Of a stretch of DNA of 64,000 nucleotides, positions 25,529-34,732 are shown in pieces. A program made the position numbers and the translations under genes. The notes below the pieces were generated by a model. The model had not been told where the DNA came from. It did not search any database and saw only the letters and a program-made list of their open reading frames with translations. Numbering within the stretch: the stretch's first letter is position 1; each line of letters opens with the position of its first letter. The stretch lies in the NCBI GenBank assembly GCA_019241645.1, contig JAFAWQ010000039.1, positions 62,001 through 126,000 on the forward strand. Direction: 5' to 3'. Source of the stretch: Alphaproteobacteria bacterium. Lineage in GTDB: Bacteria; Pseudomonadota; Alphaproteobacteria; Micropepsales; Micropepsaceae.

Positions 25529-26719
25529 TCACTCCATTGTATCCCCGTCGTCGAGCGGGCCGTAGCCGGCGGCGGCGCGCTTTTCGTTGAGCGTTAGAAA
25601 CGAAGCGCCGGTCAACTTCTCCCAGGTGGCTTCGCGCGCTTCGCTGAGCGCGGGCACCGCATCGATGTCGTAATCGATGCGCAACGCCTCGCCGAATTTC
25701 GGCTTGAGCCAGCGCGTGAGCTGCGCGGCTGTGCGCGCCACCAGCGGCAGCACCGTCTGCCGCCACAGCGCCAGATTCGCCTGCGCGTAATTCGAGTAGG
25801 TATTGTCGCCGGGAATGCCGAGCAGCATCGGCGGCACGCCGAAGGCGAGCGCGATCTCGCGCGCCGCCACGTCGCGCGTGTTGGCGAAATCGAGATCGGC
25901 CGGCGAGTGGCTCATGCTCTGCCATTCGAGCCCGCCTTCCAGCACCATCGGCCGGCCGGCATTGATGGCGCCCTGGTAGCCGGTTTCGAGCTCGTCCTTC
26001 AGCCGCCGGAACTGATCGTCGGTCAGGTTGGGCGCGCCGTCCGGGCCTTTGTAGACGAGCGCGCCGGAAGGCCGCGCCGCATTGTCGAGCAGCGCCTTCG
26101 TCCACGATGCGCCCTGGTTGTGCACGTCGATGGCGTTGAGCGCGGGCTCGATCGGCGACAATCCGTAATGATCGTCGAGGGGATGAAACAGGCTGCCGTG
26201 CAGCAGCGGAAGGAACCCGCTGGCATCGCGGCCGATGCGTGCGCTTCGCCCGTTGACGCAGTATTCGTACGCCAGCGGCCAGCCGCCGGCGCTTTCGATG
26301 GCCTTCACGCGATCCGGACGCAGCACATGCAGCTCGCGCACCTCGCCCTGAATGGTGAGTGCCTGCAGATACGAATTGCCGGCGCATTGCAGAAAGGCAT
26401 ACCAGCGCTCGAACAAGGTCGCGCCGCTTTCCCGTGCATTGGGCGATCGCAGCAATGCGAGCAATGGATGCTGCTCCAGCTCGGTCTCGCCTTCGTACAG
26501 CAGAAACGGCACACTGGCTGCGGCCTCGGCGATCATTCGCACGCAGCGATAGACCACGGCGTTTTTCATCACGCCGTTTCGCGCCAGGCTGGCGTAATCG
26601 CGCGAACTCCAGCGCGGGCCGCCGATGAGTTGCAACGCGATCCACGGCGGCGTGGATTTGGTTTCCGGCACGCAGGTTTGCGCCCGCCGCTCCATCGAGC
26701 GGAAGAGTCGTTCGAACAT
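25529..26719 (-). CDS. Phage portal protein, HK97 family (gp3-like)
   Basis: MFERLFRSMERRAQ...GSLFHPLDDHYGLSPIEPALNAIDVHNQGASWTKALLDNAARPSGAL...ALAFGVPPMLLGIPGDNTYSNYAQANLALWRQTVLPL. Confidence 0.95.
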   Translation of the reverse strand: MFERLFRSMERRAQTCVPETKSTPPWIALQLIGGPRWSSRDYASLARNGVMKNAVVYRCVRMIAEAAASVPFLLYEGETELEQHPLLALLRSPNARESGATLFERWYAFLQCAGNSYLQALTIQGEVRELHVLRPDRVKAIESAGGWPLAYEYCVNGRSARIGRDASGFLPLLHGSLFHPLDDHYGLSPIEPALNAIDVHNQGASWTKALLDNAARPSGALVYKGPDGAPNLTDDQFRRLKDELETGYQGAINAGRPMVLEGGLEWQSMSHSPADLDFANTRDVAAREIALAFGVPPMLLGIPGDNTYSNYAQANLALWRQTVLPLVARTAAQLTRWLKPKFGEALRIDYDIDAVPALSEAREATWEKLTGASFLTLNEKRAAAGYGPLDDGDTME

Positions 26720-26728
26720 GTGGTTCCT

Positions 26729-26871
26729 TTCACCTCCCCCAACGTGGGGAGGTCGAAGTGGCGAGCGAAGCGAGACACTTCGGGTGGGGGGCGAAGGGAG
26801 CATACTCCCCCACCCGATCCATTTCCGCTTCGCTCAAATGGATCGACCTCCCCACGTCGGGGGAGGTGAAT
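26729..26871. repeat. Palindromic element E10
   Basis: cacctcccccaacgtggggaggtcgaagtggcgagcgaagcgagacacttcgggtgggg...gacctccccacgtcgggggaggtga. Confidence 0.9.
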
Positions 26872-28160
26872 CAGTAGCGTACCTTCGGAACTCCCTGGCG
26901 CTGCTGCGGGAACAGTTCCGTCAGGGCCCAAACCAGCGCATCGAGGCGGTCGGGAGATTTGCCGGAGCCGTCATACTGGCAGAGCTGATCCTCCAGTTGC
27001 GGAAACACGCCGGCGTGATGCACGCGGCCATTTTCGTACATTGCCGACACCGGCTCGGCGCGTAGCAGCTTGCCTTTGGAGGCGTGCACTTTCCTGACAT
27101 TCATGTTGGAATGCGCGTTGAACAACGTGCTCTTCACCATGTCGCCGCCTTGGTTGGCTTCGGCCACCACGCAATCGGCTTCGTACTGTTCGTAGGCATC
27201 GGCCACGCGATCGGCCCATTGCTTGGCGCTGAGCCGTTCGCGCGTGAAGTCGGCGAGCACGTAGGCGTCATCTTCTACCCTGCCGGCAACTACGATGCCG
27301 CATGCGCCTGTCTGACTCGCCGGAGGATCGACGCCGACGACAACGCGCGTGCAGTGCGGCTCCTGCCTCACCCGCGCGCTTTCGATCCATTCGCGGCGCC
27401 ACAACGCGCCTTCCACATCCTCGATGATTTCGCCATCCAGCTCCTGGCGGCCCAATCGCGTTTTGCCGTAAGTTTTCTTCATCGTGGCGATGAACGCCTT
27501 CGGCAGATTGGCCTTGTTCTCATACGTCGTGCTTTTGGTCACAATGCAATCGGACGACTTTGCGAGGTCGAGCAGCGCCGGAATCGGCCGAGGCGTGGTG
27601 GTGAGCATCAGCCTGGGATCCTCTCCCAGCCGCAATCCCATGCGCAGCATGTCGAGCGCATTCTGCGCCTCCGGCCATTTGCAGAACTCATCGCCCCAGG
27701 CGAGATCGAACTGATAGCCGCGAAGAGAATCCGGCTCGTCGGCGCTCATGACGCAGGCTTCGGCACCGTTGGCCGGCCAGCGCACACGGCGCAAGGATGG
27801 CTCATATTCCGCCCCGGGACTGACAGAGAGCAATCCCGCCGGGCCTTCGATCATCACCATGCGCGCATCGCCATGGGTGGCGGCAATGAGCGCCACCCGT
27901 TTGGCGCGGCCGCTGCGAACGTGCTCCGCCACCCATTCGGCGCCGGCGCGGGTTTTTCCCGCCCCGCGTCCGCCAAGAAACAACCAGATGCGCCAGTCGC
28001 CTTCTGGCTCATATTGTTCATCTCGCGCCCAGAATGACCATGTTCCATGCAGCTCTTTGGCTTGCGCTTCAGTCAGACCCCGGAAGAGTTCGTCTCTCTC
28101 GTTCAATTGTAACGATGCGAGTGACCTCACGCTGAAGCGCTTCCAAGGCAGTTCCGTCAT
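26871..28160 (-). CDS. Terminase large subunit (gp2-like)
   Basis: WRIWLFLGGRGAGKTRAGAEWVAEHVRSG (Walker A), FDLAWGDEFCKW (Walker B), nuclease region VVGVDPPAS. Confidence 0.95.
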   Translation of the reverse strand: MTELPWKRFSVRSLASLQLNERDELFRGLTEAQAKELHGTWSFWARDEQYEPEGDWRIWLFLGGRGAGKTRAGAEWVAEHVRSGRAKRVALIAATHGDARMVMIEGPAGLLSVSPGAEYEPSLRRVRWPANGAEACVMSADEPDSLRGYQFDLAWGDEFCKWPEAQNALDMLRMGLRLGEDPRLMLTTTPRPIPALLDLAKSSDCIVTKSTTYENKANLPKAFIATMKKTYGKTRLGRQELDGEIIEDVEGALWRREWIESARVRQEPHCTRVVVGVDPPASQTGACGIVVAGRVEDDAYVLADFTRERLSAKQWADRVADAYEQYEADCVVAEANQGGDMVKSTLFNAHSNMNVRKVHASKGKLLRAEPVSAMYENGRVHHAGVFPQLEDQLCQYDGSGKSPDRLDALVWALTELFPQQRQGVPKVRY

Positions 28161-28458
28161 TCTTGCTTACCTGACTCTTGCGCGCGGCGGCGCGGCCGGC
28201 TTCGACATTGGCGAGCCGTTCCATGGTGCGTTCCAGCGAAGCGAGAATGCGCGCATCGCGCTCGCGCACGGCCGCTTCCTCGGCATTTTTCTTTCCGGTG
28301 TGTTCCAGCAAATTCATTTGCCGCGTCAGTTCGTTGAAGATACGCATGACGAGTTCGTCCATCTTGTCGGAGTCGATATCGGAGGGCTTCAGCCCTTTGG
28401 TCGAAAGCGGCGGGCGCGAATCCGCGCTCGCCGCCGGTGTGTCCGGCACGTGAGGCAT
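28069..28458 (-). CDS. GTA gp1-like protein (small terminase position)
   Basis: ATG at 28458 with AGGAAG upstream; helical, precedes TerL; weak sequence signature. Confidence 0.7.
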   Translation of the reverse strand: MPHVPDTPAASADSRPPLSTKGLKPSDIDSDKMDELVMRIFNELTRQMNLLEHTGKKNAEEAAVRERDARILASLERTMERLANVEAGRAAARKSQVSKNDGTALEALQREVTRIVTIERERRTLPGSD

Positions 28459-28475
28459 GTCGATCTTCCTTACTG

Positions 28476-29165
28476 TTAGATCGGAACGTTGGTCAGCTGC
28501 GAAACGACCGGCGTTTCCTTGCCGATCCATTCGTACTGAAAGTGATCGCCCTGCGTGACGTTCAGCACCAGGCGCGGATGAAACACCGCGAGGTTCACGC
28601 CGCCATCGTACCGCACACTGTCGAAGCAGAGACCGTTCGAGCCGCTTTTGCGCAGCGCCACCCCATAGGGCTGCGATTGCGCATAGCTGCTCGGCGAATA
28701 TAGCGCCGGCAATTCTTTGCGCATCCCTCGCAGATCGTGAAACTCGTCGTCCACATCCGCGCGCAGCTCGCGCATCTGGATCGTCTGGTAATAACGCGCC
28801 GCCGAATGCGAAAGCCGGCGGGTGTGGTGATACACCGTCTCCACAATCGCCGTCTGCAGGTCGAATGAGCAGTACCAGCAGCCCAACGTGCCGTCGGTGA
28901 ATCGTCCGCCTTGCTCATCGGCATGCAGCCAGGCGGCCATGACGATGTTCGCGTGCGGAATGCCGACCACCCATTCGCTTTCCGGCAGCTCGTGCAATCG
29001 CTCCAGCGGAACACGCAGCCGATCGTTGGTCATCATCTCCAGCTCATACGCCGCCTGGATGTCGGCCGGCACGCTCACGCGATCGAACACGCCGATGGTC
29101 GGCCAGCGGCTGGCGATCAGTCGGCGCGTGGCTTGCGTGATGTGCGCCAGTTTCGGCGGCGTCAC
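28476..29165 (-). CDS. RES-domain toxin (NAD+-degrading type)
   Basis: RES-family pattern: GCWYCSFDLQTAIVETVYHHTRRL, GLCFDSVRYDGGVNLAVFHP. Confidence 0.88.
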   Translation of the reverse strand: MTPPKLAHITQATRRLIASRWPTIGVFDRVSVPADIQAAYELEMMTNDRLRVPLERLHELPESEWVVGIPHANIVMAAWLHADEQGGRFTDGTLGCWYCSFDLQTAIVETVYHHTRRLSHSAARYYQTIQMRELRADVDDEFHDLRGMRKELPALYSPSSYAQSQPYGVALRKSGSNGLCFDSVRYDGGVNLAVFHPRLVLNVTQGDHFQYEWIGKETPVVSQLTNVPI

Positions 29166-29608
29166 CGTACGCCGCGCCAGGCATCAAGGTAGCGCCGCGC
29201 GGCGTAGAGATCTTCGATGCCGCCGCGCAGCATGCGCGCCAGCGGCGAGAAGCCACCGAACACGGCCTCCGTGTTGGCGCTTTTGAGCCAGCGCTTGCCG
29301 CCATCGCCATCGGCGAACAAGAGCGCCATGCCCTTGTAGATGCCCATCACCAGCGACACGCGCTCCAGCTGATCGCGCGACAGCGCCGCGACCTGCCCGG
29401 CTTTCCAGTTGTGCAACGACGACTTCGAAATCCCGCCCAGCAGGGTTCGCTGCTGCTCGGTGGTCAGGCCCCAGTCATCGGCGATATTGAAAAAGGTGCG
29501 CAGTCCCGGCCCGGTGAGCCGTGTGCGATCCGCCAGACTATCGAGGGAACTTCGCGGCGGCTGCCATTTCACCGCTGCTTCGGCAAAGCCCATTTCGGCG
29601 TTCTCCAT
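29162..29608 (-). CDS. Xre/MbcA/ParS-type antitoxin
   Basis: LGGISKSSLHNWKAGQ HTH and C-terminal toxin-binding-like FGGFSPLARMLRGGIEDLYAARRYLDAWRG; overlaps RES gene by 4 nt. Confidence 0.88.
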   Translation of the reverse strand: MENAEMGFAEAAVKWQPPRSSLDSLADRTRLTGPGLRTFFNIADDWGLTTEQQRTLLGGISKSSLHNWKAGQVAALSRDQLERVSLVMGIYKGMALLFADGDGGKRWLKSANTEAVFGGFSPLARMLRGGIEDLYAARRYLDAWRGVR

Positions 29609-29634
29609 AATTGGAGTATTAGTCCATAATTGGA
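29604..29634. promoter_or_regulatory. Tandem 12-bp operator-like boxes of the TA operon
   Basis: TCCATAATTGGA at 29604-29615 and 29623-29634, 19-bp spacing. Confidence 0.7.
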
Positions 29635-29842
29635 CAACGATCAAGAGCTGTCAAAGTTCGCCCTCCGGGTTAGACCGTGGTGATCGCGAGGCAGAATTCG
29701 GGAGATGGGGATAATATGCAAACGGAGCGGCACGGTGTCAACAGCCGATATGAAAATTTTTGCTCAATGGCGTAAAAAATCATATCTGCGGGAAATCGTT
29801 ACGTTTTTACCTTCAGCACGGCCGAGTAGCCAGGAGGTTGGC

Positions 29843-30766
29843 ATGGTATTAGCTTGTCCGAAGGGGCCGGTGGGAGCGAAGGGAACGTTAATGGTCGGGA
29901 GAATTAACCAAACGGCGTTCGCGGCCGCGCTGTTGCTGGGGGGAATGATGGGCGCAAGCACCGGCATGGCCCACAGCTTTGTCGATGGCCCGGTGGCCTA
30001 TGTGCAGATCCAAGACGATGAATCCGGCTATGGCGGAGCGCCGGACTATGACGACTCCACCGAGGCGCCCGACGATCGCGACTACCGAAGCGCGCCGGAT
30101 TATCGTGACCGGTCCTATCGCAGCCGCCCGGATGAGCAGCGCCAGCCCGATTATCGAAGCCAACCTGCCTATCGGGAGCGACAGACCTATCGCGGCTATC
30201 CCGACTCGCGCGACGTGCCGAGCTATGGGGCATCGCCGCGCGATCGAGAAACTCCGCGCTATCGCCAGCGGCGCGATTTCGGCCACGCCCGGCAATATGC
30301 CGAAGACACCGCAAGCGCCAGCACCGGACCGTCGATCACGGTGGCGAAATTTCGCTCCGACGGACTCCATACCAGCGCCGTGATTGCCGATAACCTGCGT
30401 GCATTCCTGATCGACGCCCTGTCGCGCGACGGACGTTTCGGCGTGACGGATGAGCCCGGCAACATCCGTATCGAAGGCACGGTCACACGATACGACGCCG
30501 GTGAGCGGGCCGCCGATCCGCGGCTGAAGCAAGGGTCGATCGAGATTTCACTGCGCATCGTCAACGGCACCACCGGTTGGCTGATCGGCAGCGTGCAAGC
30601 GCAAGGCTCCGGCACCGCGATGAGTTCGGGAATGGATGCGGTCAACAGCGCGGGCCCTCCCGCGCCGCTTGAGATCTATCGCGAAACGGCACTGGGACGG
30701 GCCAGCGTGGAAGCCGCCCGCGCGGCAGCCGACAAGATCGCCTCGATGGCACAGCGCGCATTCTAG
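29843..30766 (+). CDS. Secreted protein with low-complexity DYRSxPxYRxR region and CsgG-like C-terminus (tentative)
   Basis: Signal-like N-terminus; Tyr/Arg/Asp-rich repeats; SITVAKFRSDGLHTSAVIADNLRAFLIDALSRDGRFGVTD. Confidence 0.7.
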   Translation: MVLACPKGPVGAKGTLMVGRINQTAFAAALLLGGMMGASTGMAHSFVDGPVAYVQIQDDESGYGGAPDYDDSTEAPDDRDYRSAPDYRDRSYRSRPDEQRQPDYRSQPAYRERQTYRGYPDSRDVPSYGASPRDRETPRYRQRRDFGHARQYAEDTASASTGPSITVAKFRSDGLHTSAVIADNLRAFLIDALSRDGRFGVTDEPGNIRIEGTVTRYDAGERAADPRLKQGSIEISLRIVNGTTGWLIGSVQAQGSGTAMSSGMDAVNSAGPPAPLEIYRETALGRASVEAARAAADKIASMAQRAF

Positions 30767-30786
30767 CGCGCAGCCCACGCGGCTGA

Positions 30787-31968
30787 TCAGTAAAAGAATT
30801 GCGTCAGCTGGTTGCGGCCGTCGCCATCCGGTCCGCCATACAACCAGCCCATCCGCTTGGAGGGATTGATGCGCGGCGGCGGATTGATCACGGCATCTTT
30901 CGGCAGGGTGAAGCCGGCGATGGTGTTCACGAGCTTGCCGCGCTCGTTGTAAACCAGCAGCGCGCTGCCCTGGCTGCCGTCGCAATAATTCGGCTCGACA
31001 ACGAGGAACAGTTTGTTCAGCGGGTCGTTGGCGATCGTCGTGCCGCTGTTGAGCTGATCGGTGGCGCCGGTGCAGGGCAACTGGGCAAAGGTGATACCGC
31101 TCATTTTCTTGAGATCATAGAACTCCACTTGCGCGTTCAGTTCCGTGGTTGTGGCGGCGATCCCGGCGTTGGGATCCACGGCCAGCCCGTTCACCGCCCC
31201 GGCGTGGAAAAAGCCATTGTTGTAGCCGTTGAACTGCGTCTGCTTGCCGTTCGACAGATCGATCAGCACGTTAATGGGCGCAACGCCGCCGACCGCGCCG
31301 CCATCCGGCGAGAGCGCGAACACCGCCTGGTTGGCGGCTGTGTACTGCGCCAGGTTGGGCCCGGTGTTCAGCCCGAACAGGTCAGGATCGAGATGAAAAA
31401 CCTGGCTGAAGGTGTTGGCGGCGACATCCGAAACCAGGAGAAGCGGCACCTCATCCTGTTTCAGGCCGGCGAGCGCGAAGACGGATGTGATCGCTGAAGA
31501 CTGATCCTCCGACATTTGCTGCGCGATGATCTGGTGCTGCGTTGGCGTCCATTTGCCGGTGAACTTCTGCCCGCTGACGGGATTCATCACCAGATAATGT
31601 CGCTTGGGGAAAATTTCGCCTTCCGGCACCACCTCGTGATCCACAAGGCCGACATCGCCCGCGGCAATGCCGTAAACCACATAATCGCTATCGGAAGTTT
31701 TCGAGTGCCCAATCGCCTTGAGAATTTTGCCCTTGTCCTGGTCGAAAATCTGGACGGAGCTCGCCGTTGCCAGCACCCCGTCATTGCCCTCCCGGTTGAT
31801 ATCGAAGCCGAATATCTGGCCCTGACCTTCCGAGGTGAGCACCTTGCCGAGGCCCACCTTGTGTGTGGGCGCCGCTCGCGTGACTGCCGAGCAGGGAACA
31901 GAAAGAGCGAGCAATACGCCGGTCGCGGCGATGAAGCGGAATGGTGTCACTTTAGCCCCCTGAAACAC
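30787..31968 (-). CDS. Secreted propeller-like hypothetical protein
   Basis: Signal peptide; ORF 393 aa, beta-rich composition. Confidence 0.75.
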   Translation of the reverse strand: MFQGAKVTPFRFIAATGVLLALSVPCSAVTRAAPTHKVGLGKVLTSEGQGQIFGFDINREGNDGVLATASSVQIFDQDKGKILKAIGHSKTSDSDYVVYGIAAGDVGLVDHEVVPEGEIFPKRHYLVMNPVSGQKFTGKWTPTQHQIIAQQMSEDQSSAITSVFALAGLKQDEVPLLLVSDVAANTFSQVFHLDPDLFGLNTGPNLAQYTAANQAVFALSPDGGAVGGVAPINVLIDLSNGKQTQFNGYNNGFFHAGAVNGLAVDPNAGIAATTTELNAQVEFYDLKKMSGITFAQLPCTGATDQLNSGTTIANDPLNKLFLVVEPNYCDGSQGSALLVYNERGKLVNTIAGFTLPKDAVINPPPRINPSKRMGWLYGGPDGDGRNQLTQFFY

Positions 31969-32062
31969 GCGGACAGGTCAGCCGCCGCGCGATTCCACGA
32001 CGCTTCGGCTGTTGGTTTTATTCCCGTGAAGGCAGTCCGCCCGCCCTAGTCCACGTGACGCG

Positions 32063-32308
32063 TCAGTGTTTCGTACAGAGCACGGGGATGGTAAAAACAG
32101 GCTCGCCGCTCGCATCGGCGACCTCCAGCTCGCCATCGAGCTCGCTTTCGTCGTTCAGCATTGCGATCATCGCAAGATCGCGGCAGGTGTCCAGGGCTGC
32201 CGCACGCGCCGTCTCGACATCCGGCAAATACATGCCGATGCTGTCGTGCGCGATTTCGCTTCCACTGCGAAAATTGAAGAAGTAGCGATTCAACCCGACG
32301 CGCTCCAA
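32063..32308 (-). CDS. DUF6894-like protein
   Basis: RYFFNFRSGSEIAHDSIGMYLPDVETARAAALDTCRDL. Confidence 0.8.
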   Translation of the reverse strand: MERVGLNRYFFNFRSGSEIAHDSIGMYLPDVETARAAALDTCRDLAMIAMLNDESELDGELEVADASGEPVFTIPVLCTKH

Positions 32309-32557
32309 CGAAATCCTCTTAGATAGTCGCGAAAGCAGCAGGGGTTCCCATCGTTGTCGCGTTTAACGATGAGTGCGGCGTCATTGTGGCAGGCCCGTGC
32401 GGCCGAATGACATTTGACATCTCGGGTCGGCGCACCGCGCAACCGCATTCCACTGAATCGAACAAAACAAGACACAACTCAAATGTGAATATCGGAACGC
32501 GTGCGACGAAAAAGCATTTTCATATTAGGGGCAGCTCGAACGACTAAGGAGTTGCAG

Positions 32558-32971
32558 ATGAACACTTCTCGTTTGTTAGGAACTATTGCGGTCGCGACAG
32601 TCCTCGGTTTAGCTCCGGCTTTTGCAAAGGGTGGCGGTTCGCCGACGACAGGAAAAACTCAGCGCGATGCCACCACGCTATCGACCGGCTCGGGGCCGAA
32701 AGCGGACCCGACGGGATCTCCGCGCCAGTTGGACCCCCCGCCCAATCCAATACCCGTCAGTACCATGGGATCTAATTCGACACCCACCGCTCAACCGCGG
32801 GCAATCGATCCGCCACCGTCCGCAGGGGGCGATGGTGGCACCAACCACATTGTAACGCCTGTAGCGAATCGGCCAGGTGGCGCGCGTCCGGACGACACAA
32901 ACCAGCATATTTACCGCAAAGTGCCGCCCCCGCCACCGAAAACCGTTCCTAACGGTCCAGCGCAAGACTAG
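32558..32971 (+). CDS. Secreted Pro-rich hypothetical protein
   Basis: Signal peptide MNTSRLLGTIAVATVLGLAPAFAKG, upstream AAGGAG; Pro-rich. Confidence 0.7.
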   Translation: MNTSRLLGTIAVATVLGLAPAFAKGGGSPTTGKTQRDATTLSTGSGPKADPTGSPRQLDPPPNPIPVSTMGSNSTPTAQPRAIDPPPSAGGDGGTNHIVTPVANRPGGARPDDTNQHIYRKVPPPPPKTVPNGPAQD

Positions 32972-32990
32972 ATCGCCGCGCGAAACGCTT

Positions 32991-33024
32991 AGAGCAGCAG
33001 GCATGCCTGCTGCTCTTTCTTTTA
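32991..33024 (+). terminator. Rho-independent terminator
   Basis: Perfect palindrome agagcagcaggcatgcctgctgctct followed by ttcttttat. Confidence 0.85.
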
Positions 33025-34359
33025 TGCGTGAAGCAAAAATCCAGCGCTGATCACGCTGTCGCGAAAATCGGCGGAGTCCACTGTCGAACCCCGTGACGTA
33101 TAAAGATATGAGAATTGCAGGCTCGCATCCCGGTTCAGGAAATAACGCAGCGTGACGCCCGCGGATGGATATTGGTCGACGCGGTCCCCGCCGGCGAAGC
33201 GGCTATAGGTGTACGCGCCAAAGCTCTGGAGGACGACATCCCTCGCCAGTTCACAATCGATGCCAAGCCGCACCGATTGGTCATCCGATGTCGTGACCCC
33301 GGGGAGGATGACATCGGAAAGGGAGCGGGCCGCCGAAACATGTACCGTCAGCTCGGGCCCGGGATACCAGTTGAGGGCCGCTCCGTAGTCGAGCGTTTTG
33401 AAATCGGGAAGCGGCGGCACAGCACTGTCGGGAAAAATCTGCTGCAGATAGCCCACGAACATTTCACCTTTAACGGTCCTTGCCACGTCGACGACGGCAC
33501 CCGCCTGCAGCCGGTAGCCCCATGATGAACGGTCAAGCTCGAGCGAAGCCGGGTGATGAAAATCACGGCTGTTGAAAATCGCGCGCCCAAAAAGCTGAAG
33601 CTCCCCGGTGATCTGATAACCGGCCTTGATCCATTCCTCGCCAGTGCTCTCGTCGCGGATTCGATTGCTGGCCGTTCGAATATCACCGCTACGATGAAGC
33701 AGCGATGTCGGCTGCCAGTCGAAAGAGTCGAAGGATCCTCCCAGGCCAAACCGCCACAGGCCCGGCTCATAGGCGATAGCGGAGTCGAGATGCCCCCGAT
33801 AGTACCGGGTGTAGTTGCGCTGCTGCAGTTTCGGCGTGACTTCCGCCGATTCAAAGCTCTCGTGATATGCGCCATAATAGCCGGATGCCGAGGCGCGCAG
33901 CACATTGTCGCTCGTGGCGACGCTAGCATCGGCGCCGGCTGTCCAGTCCGTCAGATTGAGCTGGTGGAACCTCGCATAGTTGAGGGTATCGAGATTGCCG
34001 GAGAAGCCAATCACGGCATTGCTGGTTTTCCGCTGCACCCGCACGATAGGCGTGGTTTCCAGGAACCAGTCTGACGGTGCGCGGCCCGGGAGCAGACTGC
34101 GGAAGACGTTGTTGTCGTAATTGGCGGTGGCGATCAACGAGGGCAGCAGCAGCCAGTCGCCGATGGCAATTCCGGTGGCGTCGTAGTCCGGCCGCGAACG
34201 CTCCATCACGCCCGGCGGCTCTTGCGCCGTCGTTTGCGCCCGCGTTTCTGCGCTGGACAAGGCACAAGGCAAAGCGGCGGCAAGCCAGCACGCGGACAGT
34301 TTCTGCTTGCGAAAAAACGACGACAGAGCCGGTGCCATTACCCCCAGTCTTTCCCCCAT
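33022..34359 (-). CDS. Outer membrane beta-barrel protein
   Basis: Alternating amphipathic strands, YDATGIAIGDWLLLPSLIATANYDNNVFR, C-terminal SVISAGFLLHA. Confidence 0.8.
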   Translation of the reverse strand: MGERLGVMAPALSSFFRKQKLSACWLAAALPCALSSAETRAQTTAQEPPGVMERSRPDYDATGIAIGDWLLLPSLIATANYDNNVFRSLLPGRAPSDWFLETTPIVRVQRKTSNAVIGFSGNLDTLNYARFHQLNLTDWTAGADASVATSDNVLRASASGYYGAYHESFESAEVTPKLQQRNYTRYYRGHLDSAIAYEPGLWRFGLGGSFDSFDWQPTSLLHRSGDIRTASNRIRDESTGEEWIKAGYQITGELQLFGRAIFNSRDFHHPASLELDRSSWGYRLQAGAVVDVARTVKGEMFVGYLQQIFPDSAVPPLPDFKTLDYGAALNWYPGPELTVHVSAARSLSDVILPGVTTSDDQSVRLGIDCELARDVVLQSFGAYTYSRFAGGDRVDQYPSAGVTLRYFLNRDASLQFSYLYTSRGSTVDSADFRDSVISAGFLLHA

Positions 34360-34459
34360 CCATCAGACACGTTCTATTGCCGCGAAAACGCATCAGGAAA
34401 GAGAAGGCTCCCCGGACCGATGCCTGCGGCTGATGTCGCACGGCCTCCCGCCTGCGAGT

Positions 34460-34660
34460 TCAGATCAGTTCTTCAATGATATAGAAAACGCCGACCATTG
34501 CGCCTGCTCCCGCAGCGGCCACGAGCACCGCGGCAACGAAGCCGACCGCCCGCTCGCTGACTGGAATGGGCGCGCGCCGGAAGGCGGCGTAGAGCCCATA
34601 CGCGACGAATGCCACGGCCCAGACCACGGCTGAAAAATAGATGAGCGGCTGAAACCACAT
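34460..34660 (-). CDS. Small membrane protein
   Basis: 66 aa, two TM segments. Confidence 0.55.
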   Translation of the reverse strand: MWFQPLIYFSAVVWAVAFVAYGLYAAFRRAPIPVSERAVGFVAAVLVAAAGAGAMVGVFYIIEELI

Positions 34661-34732
34661 ACGCGACCCCTCTGCCGGCCGCCAAGACTAGCGCCTGCCA
34701 CGCGGCTTTGCACCTCCCGAACAGTCAATCCA

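Noticed and set aside
10535-26871. Palindromic elements as CRISPR repeats
   Set aside because: Dispersed single copies with large internal inverted arms, no regular spacers, no cas genes.
6854-28458. Locus as an ordinary active prophage
   Set aside because: No integrase, repressor, replication or excision genes; gene order and families match GTA; GafYZ-like genes present.
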